This document shows, piece by piece, positions 1 through 6,676 of a stretch of DNA of 11,075 nucleotides. The notes under the pieces are model-generated. The model searched no databases, had not been told where the DNA came from, and saw nothing but the letters and a program-made list of their open reading frames with translations. Source of the DNA: Chitinophagaceae bacterium (GTDB lineage Bacteria; Bacteroidota; Bacteroidia; Chitinophagales; Chitinophagaceae); NCBI GenBank assembly GCA_019747455.1, contig JAIEQT010000092.1, positions 1 to 11,075 of the forward strand, written 5' to 3'. The translations under genes and the position numbers were made by a program. Position 1 is the stretch's first letter; each line of letters begins with the position of its first letter.

Positions 1-21
1 GTGCCGGTAGATTTCCGGAGT

Positions 22-55
22 TTGAGTAATTAATCCGTACCAATAGTTACCTTCG
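22..55 (+). promoter_or_regulatory. putative prfC promoter (-33/-7, Bacteroidota type)
   Basis: TACCTTCG at 48-55 matches the Bacteroidota -7 consensus TAnnTTTG except for one base, and TTG at 22-24 could be the -33 element. The 23-nt spacing is at the long end of what is accepted for this sigma-ABfA type of promoter. The expected start of transcription is near 60, inside the 5' arm of the hairpin at 55-79. The motif resembles the ones in front of the DUF1800 gene and rimO. It is called from sequence similarity only. Confidence 0.4.
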
Positions 56-85
56 CGCCTCAAACTACGTTTGAGGCGCTTTTTT
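55..85 (+). terminator. intrinsic terminator hairpin abutting prfC start
   Basis: A perfect 10-bp GC-containing stem (55-64 pairs with 70-79, with a further C65-G69 pair possible) is followed by six T residues at 80-85. This is the classic form of a Rho-independent terminator. It presumably ends transcription of a gene to the left of the window. Oddly, the T-tract is directly followed by the prfC ATG at 86, so the terminator also forms the end of the prfC leader. A transcript starting near 60 would lack half of the 5' arm and could not fold the full hairpin. Confidence 0.8.
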
Positions 86-1672
86 ATGAAGTACGAGAAA
101 GAAATAAATCGAAGAAAAACATTTGCCATCATCTCTCACCCCGATGCCGGTAAAACCACTTTAACAGAGAAATTACTTTTATTTGGTGGCGCCATTCAAA
201 CCGCAGGCGCCGTTAAAAGCAATAAAATTAAAAAGCATGCTACCTCCGATTTTATGGAGATAGAACGCCAAAGAGGTATATCAGTAGCTACCTCAGTAAT
301 GACTTTTGAATATGAAGGGATTCTGATTAATTTATTAGATACACCCGGACACAAAGACTTCGCAGAAGATACCTACCGTACCCTCACGGCAGTGGATAGC
401 GTTATCCTAGTAATTGATAGCGTAAATGGGGTAGAAGATCAAACACGCAGACTTATGGAAGTATGTAGGATGCGTGATACCCCGGTTATTGTGTTCATTA
501 ATAAAATGGATCGCGATGGAAAAAATCGTTTTGATCTGTTGGAAGAAATAGAAAAAGAGCTCAAAATATCCTTGCATCCCATGACCTGGCCAATTAATAG
601 TGGTAAGGACTTTAAGGGAGTTTATGATCTGCATAATAAGAGTTTACGTTTGTTTACTGCCAGTACCAAGGCCGATGATGACGATACAATCGCTATCAAT
701 GATCTAAGTGATATCGTCCTCCATGAAAAAATAGGCGATAGAGATGCTGATCAATTGCGCGAAGATGTGGAACTGATAGATGGTGTATATGGCTCATTGG
801 AAACTACGGATTATCTGGAGGGTAAAATAGCACCTGTATTCTTCGGAAGTGCCGTTAATAATTTTGGGGTAAAGGAAATGCTAGATACCTTTATCCGTAT
901 TGCCCCCATACCTCGTAGCCGAGAAACCACCACCCGAACCGTGGCAGCAGAAGAAGATAAATTCAGCGGATTCATCTTTAAAATACACGCTAACCTCGAC
1001 CCAAAACATCGGGATCGAATTGCCTTCATGAGAGTTTGTAGCGGCAGATTCGAAAGAAATAAATACTATAAACATGTTCGCCTGGATAAGGATATGCGCT
1101 TCTCAAATCCCTATAGTTTTATGGCTCGCAGTAAGGATATTATTGAAGATGCTTATGCCGGCGATGTGGTGGGTTTATTTGATACAGGTAACTTCAAAAT
1201 TGGGGATACCCTTACCGAAGGGGAGCCTTTTTATTTTTCGGGGATACCTACTTTTTCGCCTGAAATTTTTAAAGAGTTGGTTAATAAAGATCCAATGAAA
1301 ACCAAGCAATTAGAGAAAGGTGTATCTCAATTAACTGACGAAGGCGTGGCACAATTATTCACCCAGTTTGGAGGTAATAAAAAGATTATCGGCTGTGTTG
1401 GAGAACTACAATTTGAAGTAATTCAATATCGTCTTTTACAGGAATATGGTGCTGCCTGTGAATTCAGAACCCTACCATTTTACAAAGCTTGCTGGCTAAC
1501 AAGTAAGGATCCTAAAAAACTCGACGACTTCTTACGTTTCAAACAACAAAACGCTGCGGAAGACAAAGATGGCTTGCCAGTATATTTAGCCCAGAGTGAA
1601 TGGTTCCTGAATACCGAAATCAGCAATAACCCAGATATCGTTTTCCACTTTACAAGTGAGGTGCATAAATAG
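86..1672 (+). CDS. prfC: peptide chain release factor 3 (RF3)
   Basis: RF3 is a cytoplasmic translational GTPase that removes RF1/RF2 from the ribosome after peptide release. The protein has 528 residues, close to the E. coli length of 529. All GTPase motifs are visible: G1 HPDAGKT at 18-24, G2 RGISV at 63-67, G3 DTPGH at 85-89, G4 NKMD at 139-142 and G5 GSAVNNFG at 254-261. The C-terminal [10 protein letters not shown] at 436-445 is typical of the RF3 C-terminal domain and, with the N-terminal [12 protein letters not shown], separates RF3 from EF-G. The start is set at ATG 86. An in-frame TTG at 71 would add only five residues, lies inside the terminator stem and has no family support. GAGG at 73-76 is a possible weak ribosome site, but it sits in the stem. 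The stop codon is part of a heptad repeat. The gene stands alone among unrelated envelope genes. Confidence 0.96.
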   Translation: MKYEKEINRRKTFAIISHPDAGKTTLTEKLLLFGGAIQTAGAVKSNKIKKHATSDFMEIERQRGISVATSVMTFEYEGILINLLDTPGHKDFAEDTYRTLTAVDSVILVIDSVNGVEDQTRRLMEVCRMRDTPVIVFINKMDRDGKNRFDLLEEIEKELKISLHPMTWPINSGKDFKGVYDLHNKSLRLFTASTKADDDDTIAINDLSDIVLHEKIGDRDADQLREDVELIDGVYGSLETTDYLEGKIAPVFFGSAVNNFGVKEMLDTFIRIAPIPRSRETTTRTVAAEEDKFSGFIFKIHANLDPKHRDRIAFMRVCSGRFERNKYYKHVRLDKDMRFSNPYSFMARSKDIIEDAYAGDVVGLFDTGNFKIGDTLTEGEPFYFSGIPTFSPEIFKELVNKDPMKTKQLEKGVSQLTDEGVAQLFTQFGGNKKIIGCVGELQFEVIQYRLLQEYGAACEFRTLPFYKACWLTSKDPKKLDDFLRFKQQNAAEDKDGLPVYLAQSEWFLNTEISNNPDIVFHFTSEVHK

Positions 1673-1697
1673 ACGATGGATGATAGACAATAGACCA
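1670..1697 (+). repeat. four degenerate 7-bp tandem units (TRGAYNA)
   Basis: Beginning at the prfC stop codon, the sequence reads as four adjoining 7-mers: TAGACGA, TGGATGA, TAGACAA, TAGACCA. They fit the pattern T-R-G-A-Y-N-A. A looser fifth unit (TGGTAGA) follows at 1698-1704. The array fills most of the space between prfC and the next promoter. I see no such array elsewhere in the window. Its role is unknown; it may be a dispersed intergenic repeat of this lineage. Confidence 0.55.
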
Positions 1698-1721
1698 TGG
1701 TAGAATACGTTATAGGTTCTT

Positions 1722-1729
1722 TACCTTAG
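1722..1729 (+). promoter_or_regulatory. putative -7 element of the DUF1800 gene
   Basis: TACCTTAG differs from TAnnTTTG at one base and lies 7 nt before the ATG at 1737. The transcript would then start at about 1734-1737, so the mRNA would be leaderless or nearly so. No good TTG is visible at the -33 distance. The same layout occurs before rimO. Confidence 0.4.
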
Positions 1730-1736
1730 CACGGCT

Positions 1737-3347
1737 ATGAGCATTTCTATATTCAGCAAAATAACCCAACCCCCTTTTGATTACGTAATGCTGAATAAAT
1801 TAGGCTATGGTCCTAATGAGTATTCTCTTAAACGTATCAAAGAGCTTGGGTTGAAGGGGTATCTTGAAGAGCAAGTGAACCCCATCGATTCAGCTGATGA
1901 GGTCTTCAACAAAAAAATACAGCAACTTACTTATCCCATAAATTATGAGCAATACGGCGCAGGGGGTAGTAAAAAAAATATCAAAGAGAACAGACCCTAT
2001 ACTTTAATCAATGCCTCTTTGCCGGAGCTTTGGCCATTATATCAAGACTCGGTTCCGTATGCAGAGAAAATTTATCCTGCTAAACAAGTATTTGGTGCTA
2101 CCATTTTACGTGGTGTATATAGCAAATGGCAGTTGAGAGAACTATTGGTAGATTTTTGGCATAATCATTTTAACGTAAGTATTAATATAGATGATAGGGT
2201 AGCTGTTACATTCCCAATCTATGATAGAGAAGTGATTCGTAAAAATGCATTGGGTAACTTCAGGCAGATGCTGGAGGCCGTGGCCAAAAGTGTTTCAATG
2301 CAAGTGTATTTAGATAATGCAAGCAGCAAGGCGAGTCCTGCTAATGAAAACTATGCACGTGAATTATTTGAACTACATACATTAGGTGCTGAACATTATT
2401 TGAATCACTTGTACAATCGATGGCGCGAAGTGCCGGGTGCTACTACCGGTATGCCTGAAGGATATATTGATGAGGATGTTTACGAAGCGGCAAGGGCTTT
2501 CACGGGTTGGACCATAGCCGATGGCGCAGATGATTGGAAAGGTGGGCGCTTCCCAAATAACGGAGAGTTCTATTACTTTGAGCAGTGGCACGATAATTAT
2601 CAGAAAAGAATTTTAGGGGTAGAATTTAGTCCTAACCAGCCTCCCTTAGCCGATGGGAAGAAAGTGTTGGATATATTAGCCGCACACCCCGGAACGGCTA
2701 AGTTCATTTGCAGAAAATTATGCACCAGATTAATATCCGATACGCCAAGTGAGCAATTGATTGAAAAAGCAGCAAGGGAATGGATGTTATATGTTAATAA
2801 ACCCGATCAAATTGCGCATGTAGTGCAATTCATCGCATTGTCTGAAGAATGTAAGCTTACCTGGGGTAAAAAATTAAAAAGACCATTGGAGTTAGTGATC
2901 TCTGCATGCAGAGCAGTAAATGCCGAAATTACCCCGAATGATAATTTAATGTGGAGTTTATTGCAAATGGGGCAGCAGCCTTTTGCCTGGCCTACACCTA
3001 CCGGATATCCTGATCATTCGGAATATTGGATCAATTCTGAAATGTTATTGCGCAGGTGGAATTTTCCGATCAATATGCTCAACCATGGTTGGCATAATTA
3101 TGCTTATCATGAGGTAGGTGACCAAACCCCTGAATCTCTAAAAACGTATAGAGAGATCACTGAGTTTTGGATGAAAAAAATATTAGGCTATTTACCAGAT
3201 GCAGAAATTGTTCAATCTATGGCCATACATTTAGCAGATGGAGGAAAGCCAGATAACGAAAATAGATTGAGAGGTACTTTTAGAAAAGAAAAAATTGCCT
3301 GGCTGATCACCGGTATTTTACTTTTACCCGATTTTCAGGTGAGATAA
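1737..3347 (+). CDS. DUF1800 domain protein
   Basis: The protein has 536 residues and belongs to the DUF1800 family (PF08811), whose biochemical function is unknown. Family signatures appear in order: DFWHNHF at 139-145, NENYARELFELHTLG at 203-217, DEDVYEAARAFTGW at 245-258, HPGTAKFICRKL at 317-328, KRPLELVISACRA at 381-393, and a C-terminal MGQQPFAWPTPTGYPDHSEYW segment at about 411-431. The start is secure: an in-frame stop at 1713-1715 leaves no other start codon upstream. No signal peptide, Tat motif or lipobox is visible at the N-terminus, although the family usually travels with exported DUF1501 proteins. The gene is followed after one base by the DUF1501 gene, so the two are very probably co-translated and act together. 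Function remains unassigned; the family assignment is firm. Confidence 0.93.
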   Translation: MSISIFSKITQPPFDYVMLNKLGYGPNEYSLKRIKELGLKGYLEEQVNPIDSADEVFNKKIQQLTYPINYEQYGAGGSKKNIKENRPYTLINASLPELWPLYQDSVPYAEKIYPAKQVFGATILRGVYSKWQLRELLVDFWHNHFNVSINIDDRVAVTFPIYDREVIRKNALGNFRQMLEAVAKSVSMQVYLDNASSKASPANENYARELFELHTLGAEHYLNHLYNRWREVPGATTGMPEGYIDEDVYEAARAFTGWTIADGADDWKGGRFPNNGEFYYFEQWHDNYQKRILGVEFSPNQPPLADGKKVLDILAAHPGTAKFICRKLCTRLISDTPSEQLIEKAAREWMLYVNKPDQIAHVVQFIALSEECKLTWGKKLKRPLELVISACRAVNAEITPNDNLMWSLLQMGQQPFAWPTPTGYPDHSEYWINSEMLLRRWNFPINMLNHGWHNYAYHEVGDQTPESLKTYREITEFWMKKILGYLPDAEIVQSMAIHLADGGKPDNENRLRGTFRKEKIAWLITGILLLPDFQVR

Positions 3348-3348
3348 T

Positions 3349-4593
3349 ATGCAAAGAAGAGATTTTATACAAACATGTAGTTCCGCAACAGCGGGTATGT
3401 TACTCACCGGTATCAGCGGCTTGGCATTAAGAAATAATGACCTACAATCCGGTGAATTATTCGTACTTGTTTTTTTACGGGGAGGTTGCGACGGTTTGCA
3501 ATTAGTGGCTCCTGTAAATGATCGGCATTATTTTGCAGATAGAGAGCAAGCACTTCGGGTAACGGAAAGTGGCGATAATGCAGGCTTATTAATAAAAAAT
3601 GGATTAGGACAAACCGATTTCAGATTACATGCAGCCGCGGCACAATTGAAAGAATTATATGACGCCGATCAGCTAGCTATTATACATTCCTGCGGGTTAA
3701 CAAATGGTACGAGAAGCCATTTTGATGCGCAAGACATGATCGAAAAAGGTATTCAAAAAAAACAACCTATTAATGAAGGTTGGCTAGCCCGATATCTAAA
3801 TACAATCAATAATAAATCGAATTTTACCGCCATAGCTGCCGGTGCTGCCATGCCCCTTTCCTTATGGGGTGCGCCAACAGCGGTGTCTGTTAATAATTTG
3901 GGAGATTTTGCTTTACAGGCCGATGGTCATTTTAATAATATTATTCGCAAAGCCTATAACGATCCTTCGGGTTCTGCACTTGGGAAAACAGCCTTACAAA
4001 CTTTTTACACCATCGATATGCTTCAGAAGAAAATCCCGAGAAAGGGTAACGGTGAAGCGATAGATTATAAACCAGATAGAGATGCCCAATATATGGACGA
4101 CGATTTTGGGAAGTCGATGAAAAATATTGCGCAGCTTATTAAGCTGGATATTGGACTCCATGTAGCAACAGTAGACTATGGGGGATGGGATACACACGAA
4201 TACCAAGCTTATCGTTTCCCCGGATTAGTGAAAAGCTTATCTCAAAATTTGCATGCATTTTATAATGATTTGGATCGTTATCACGGGCGATTGACAGTTC
4301 TTGTGATGAGCGAATTCGGCAGAAGAATAAAATCCAATAAAAGTAATGGAACCGATCATGGTTACGGAAATGCCATGATGGTATTAGGCGGTAATGTAAA
4401 AGGTGGCAACATGTATGGCGATTGGAAAGGATTGGCAACAGAGGCGTTGGATAATGGAGTAGATTTAGCTGTTACTACAGATTATAGAACTATTTTACAG
4501 GAAATATTAACCAAAAGAATGGGTGCGAATACGAGTATGGATTATATTTTACCAGGGTTTAAATCTAACTCAGTCTTAGGTTTTATAGGGTAG
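3349..4593 (+). CDS. DUF1501 family protein, Tat-exported
   Basis: The protein has 414 residues and belongs to DUF1501 (PF07394), a family placed in the alkaline phosphatase/sulfatase superfamily; substrate unknown. The N-terminus MQRRDFIQ followed by a hydrophobic stretch to about residue 27 is a twin-arginine signal, so folded export across the inner membrane is expected. Family motifs are LRGGCDG at 43-49, RSHFDAQD at 122-129, GWLARYL at 144-150, GGWDTH at 278-283, SEFGRR at 321-326, GTDHG at 334-338 and GGNVKGG at 347-353. The Asp/His-rich motifs (D48, D281, H283, D336, H337) are candidates for metal ligands, by analogy with the superfamily. The ATG lies one base after the DUF1800 stop, which implies translational coupling. 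Length is normal and nothing looks broken. Confidence 0.93.
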   Translation: MQRRDFIQTCSSATAGMLLTGISGLALRNNDLQSGELFVLVFLRGGCDGLQLVAPVNDRHYFADREQALRVTESGDNAGLLIKNGLGQTDFRLHAAAAQLKELYDADQLAIIHSCGLTNGTRSHFDAQDMIEKGIQKKQPINEGWLARYLNTINNKSNFTAIAAGAAMPLSLWGAPTAVSVNNLGDFALQADGHFNNIIRKAYNDPSGSALGKTALQTFYTIDMLQKKIPRKGNGEAIDYKPDRDAQYMDDDFGKSMKNIAQLIKLDIGLHVATVDYGGWDTHEYQAYRFPGLVKSLSQNLHAFYNDLDRYHGRLTVLVMSEFGRRIKSNKSNGTDHGYGNAMMVLGGNVKGGNMYGDWKGLATEALDNGVDLAVTTDYRTILQEILTKRMGANTSMDYILPGFKSNSVLGFIG

Positions 4594-4598
4594 GGATA

Positions 4599-4642
4599 GT
4601 TATTGGGAAGCCGTCTAACGCAATAACAAAGCGAAGGTTATT
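4599..4642 (+). other. three-arm alternative hairpins in intergenic gap
   Basis: Arm A GTTATTG at 4599-4605 is exactly complementary to arm B CAATAAC at 4621-4627 (15-nt loop). The AATAAC part of B (4622-4627) is also exactly complementary to arm C GTTATT at 4637-4642 (9-nt loop). Only one of the two stems can form at a time. Arm C is followed by a pyrimidine run (TCCTTTTC), which is not a clean T-tract. The structure lies between the DUF1501 stop and the YHYH start. It could be a weak terminator, an mRNA-processing site or an operator; the stems are short and AT-rich, so chance is possible. Confidence 0.35.
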
Positions 4643-4675
4643 TCCTTTTCATACGTCTAATTACAAAACATCTAT

Positions 4676-5452
4676 ATGAAAATGCATTCATTTTTCTCTT
4701 TAATAACCATTTCAACGCTTTCGTTGATCAGCGTTAGTTGTAAGAAATCGAGTAGCACTACTACCTCCTCGAGTACCTCAACAGTGGTGGGTACCGGGGT
4801 TCCCGATGTATATACCAAGATATATGGCGCTACGAGCATTACCAGCGATGGTACATATATCACCATCAAAGTAACTGGTGCGCCCGATCATAAAAGTGTG
4901 TATTATGCCAGTACAAATAGTTTGTACGAAGCTTTTAGTGGTACCACTTTTGGGGGTAATACATTCAGTAAAAACCCGAATTCTATCAGTGTACAGAACT
5001 ATACTTTTAAAATTCCTTTAAACCCTGCTAAAGCAAGCACATCAACTGCTACCCCACTAGGTCCTATCGGGGTGTCTTTAAACGGAGTACCTTTTTTTAA
5101 TCAGTATGCAGGTCCTAGCCAGCCGCTTACGAATGAAGTAGTTTCCTTCGATCAGTATTGGGGGCATCCGGCTCAAAGTGGAGACTATCACTATCATGTG
5201 GAACCCCTGTATTTAACTATGGTAAAAGCATCTAAGAGCGCACTACTCGGATTTTTGTTAGACGGTTTCCCTGTGTACGGTCCAACAGAAAATGGAGCTA
5301 CCGTTACGAATAGCAATTTGGATGCCTATCATGGTCATTCCCATGCAACTACAGAATATCCGAATGGTATCTACCATTATCATATTACATCAACAGATCC
5401 TTATATCAACGGTAGCGGATTTTATGGTACAGCAGGCACGGTTTCAAAATAG
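4676..5452 (+). CDS. YHYH domain lipoprotein
   Basis: The protein has 258 residues. The N-terminus is a lipoprotein signal (hydrophobic SLITISTLSLISVS, then C22), followed by a Lys/Ser/Thr-rich linker to about residue 36. The body matches the YHYH family (PF14240): YWGHPAQSGDYHYH at 161-174, LLDGFPVYGP at 194-203, DAYHGHSH at 217-223 and a second YHYH at 233-236. Nine His residues between 164 and 236 suggest a metal-binding surface, but family function is unknown. No acidic surface-export signal follows the lipid Cys, so the side of the membrane it faces is unclear. The next gene starts inside its 3' end (29-nt overlap). It probably forms an operon with the MORN and SCO genes; an 82-nt gap separates it from DUF1501. 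No strong promoter motif is seen upstream. Confidence 0.88.
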   Translation: MKMHSFFSLITISTLSLISVSCKKSSSTTTSSSTSTVVGTGVPDVYTKIYGATSITSDGTYITIKVTGAPDHKSVYYASTNSLYEAFSGTTFGGNTFSKNPNSISVQNYTFKIPLNPAKASTSTATPLGPIGVSLNGVPFFNQYAGPSQPLTNEVVSFDQYWGHPAQSGDYHYHVEPLYLTMVKASKSALLGFLLDGFPVYGPTENGATVTNSNLDAYHGHSHATTEYPNGIYHYHITSTDPYINGSGFYGTAGTVSK

Positions 5453-6017
5453 TATCATCTTCTTCGTATTAATAATATTGGCAGCTTGTACAAATAGTGT
5501 TGAGCCCGGGTATCTATTTAAAAAATATAACAGGGCTTTTATTCAACCCCACATACAAGAGGGGAAACTATTTTGGCAAAATAAACCCTTTACCGGTATT
5601 CTTTATTCGCTGGATACGGTTACAAAAGATACGATTGAAATAGTATGTTTTAAAGAAGGAAAAGAAGAAGGGGAGTGGAAGCAATTTTATGCATCCGGTA
5701 AACTAAAAGAACAACGTTTTTTTAAGGATGGAAAGAAGGTAGGGAAGTTAGCCAGTTGGTGGCCTAATGGCAATAAAAAATGGGAGTATTATTTTGAAGA
5801 TGGAGAATATCAAGGTGAATGTAAGGAGTGGAATCCGCAGGGGTTGCTCGTGAAGAGAATGAATTATAATAAAGGATATGAAGAAGGTCTTCAACAGTTT
5901 TATTATGATAATGGGAAAGTGAAAGCTAATTATTTTATGAAGGAGGGTAGGAGATATGGTTTATTAGGAACTAAAAACTGTGTAAATGTATCGGATAGTA
6001 TTTTCAAAAAATTATAG
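5424..6017 (+). CDS. MORN_2/YwqK-type repeat lipoprotein
   Basis: From ATG 5424 the protein has 197 residues. It begins with a clear lipoprotein signal: Arg at 6, a hydrophobic core IIFFVLII and lipobox LAAC ending at C22. An open frame extends upstream to 5292, but those starts would bury the signal about 50 residues in, so 5424 is chosen. Residues 77-180 hold about five repeats of roughly 23 residues (G-x-W-K-x-F/W-Y/W-x-x-G-K/N-x-K-x-x-x-F/Y), the MORN_2 pattern often labelled 'YwqK family antitoxin'. There is no toxin gene nearby, so that label should not be read as function; a beta-hairpin scaffold or binding role is more likely. The C-terminus has a non-repeat tail with a Cys (C186). 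The gene overlaps the YHYH gene by 29 nt and the SCO gene by 32 nt. Confidence 0.82.
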   Translation: MVQQARFQNSIIFFVLIILAACTNSVEPGYLFKKYNRAFIQPHIQEGKLFWQNKPFTGILYSLDTVTKDTIEIVCFKEGKEEGEWKQFYASGKLKEQRFFKDGKKVGKLASWWPNGNKKWEYYFEDGEYQGECKEWNPQGLLVKRMNYNKGYEEGLQQFYYDNGKVKANYFMKEGRRYGLLGTKNCVNVSDSIFKKL

Positions 6018-6642
6018 TTGGCTATGGGTGTTGATGCTCTATGCATGTAATACCAAACAAGAAAGTATAACTCATTTGCCGTATTATAATACACCTGATT
6101 TTACACCACATTTTCTAGCTGCGAGCGAAGCGAAGCAGCGAATAACACATACTATTGGCGCTTTTTCATTTACTGATCAGCACCATCAAATAATCAATAA
6201 TCAATCAATTAATAATAAAATTCACGTTGCTAATTTTATATTTACTAGTTGCGGTAGTATTTGTCCGAAAATGACGAATAACCTCAAACTAGTTGACGCT
6301 GCTTTTGCACAGGATAAAGAGATTGTACTACTCTCATATTCTGTAACACCTTGGATAGATAGTGTTCCAAGATTAAAACTATTTGCGAACAATTATAAAA
6401 TTACTAACCCCAACTGGCATTTACTTACCGGTGATAAAGCCCAAATTTATACACTTGCTCGTAAATCCTACTTCGCGGAAGAAGATTTAGGGTTTACAAA
6501 AGATAGTACCGAGTTTTTACATACAGAGCATACGATACTGGTAGATAGAACGGGCCGGATTCGCGGTATTTACAACGGCACGCTTCAACTAGAGATGGAA
6601 CAGTTGATAAAAGATATCCAATGGCTCAAGAAGGAAGATTAA
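5986..6642 (+). CDS. SCO1/SenC family lipoprotein (copper/thiol-redox)
   Basis: The protein has 218 residues. SCO proteins are membrane-anchored thioredoxin-fold proteins that deliver copper to, or reduce thiols at, the CuA site of cytochrome oxidases. The family site is complete: C89-GSI-C93 within FTSCGSICPKM, and H182 in the HTEHTILVDRTG segment. Typical linking motifs are LPYYNTPDFTP at 31-41 and WHLLTGD at 144-150. The N-terminus has a short hydrophobic stretch and lipobox LYAC with C21, so it is a lipoprotein rather than a transmembrane-anchored SCO. ATG 5986 is the only sensible start, since the in-frame codon just upstream (5983-5985) is a TAA stop; the gene overlaps the MORN gene by 32 nt, implying translational coupling. 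No cytochrome oxidase gene is in the window, so the recipient of copper or electrons is unknown. Confidence 0.9.
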   Translation: MYRIVFSKNYSWLWVLMLYACNTKQESITHLPYYNTPDFTPHFLAASEAKQRITHTIGAFSFTDQHHQIINNQSINNKIHVANFIFTSCGSICPKMTNNLKLVDAAFAQDKEIVLLSYSVTPWIDSVPRLKLFANNYKITNPNWHLLTGDKAQIYTLARKSYFAEEDLGFTKDSTEFLHTEHTILVDRTGRIRGIYNGTLQLEMEQLIKDIQWLKKED

Positions 6643-6663
6643 GATCCAATTTTAGCAATTTCG

Positions 6664-6671
6664 TACCTTTG
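6664..6671 (+). promoter_or_regulatory. putative rimO -7 element
   Basis: TACCTTTG is a perfect match to the Bacteroidota -7 consensus TAnnTTTG. It ends 5 nt before the rimO ATG at 6677, so the predicted transcript starts at or next to the start codon. No clear TTG is seen at -33. rimO would therefore have its own promoter despite lying only 34 nt after the SCO gene. Confidence 0.5.
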
Positions 6672-6676
6672 CCGGA

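Noticed and set aside
71..85. TTG 71 as the prfC start
   Set aside because: It adds only five residues, lies within the terminator stem and T-tract, and RF3 proteins align from just before the [14 protein letters not shown] segment; ATG 86 is better.
811..1075. Two minus-strand open frames inside prfC
   Set aside because: They are shadows of the strongly conserved RF3 frame, with no own motifs or promoter.
1670..1704. CRISPR or phage attachment site
   Set aside because: Units are 7 bp without spacers, and no cas, integrase or phage genes are present.
1971..1978. Run of eight A in the DUF1800 gene as a programmed frameshift site
   Set aside because: The frame continues intact through all family motifs and no alternative product of interest follows.
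4139..4438. 99-codon open frame on the minus strand
   Set aside because: It is antisense to the conserved core of DUF1501 and its translation has no recognisable domain or sensible composition.
4599..4650. Firm intrinsic terminator after DUF1501
   Set aside because: The stems are AT-rich with large loops and lack a true T-tract, so only an alternative-hairpin call is supported.
5292..5423. Upstream extension of the MORN-repeat protein
   Set aside because: It is the out-of-frame reading of the His-rich YHYH C-terminus and would bury the signal peptide.
5424..6017. Toxin-antitoxin function implied by the YwqK family label
   Set aside because: No toxin gene is adjacent, and the protein has a lipoprotein signal; the repeats are a scaffold type found in many envelope proteins.
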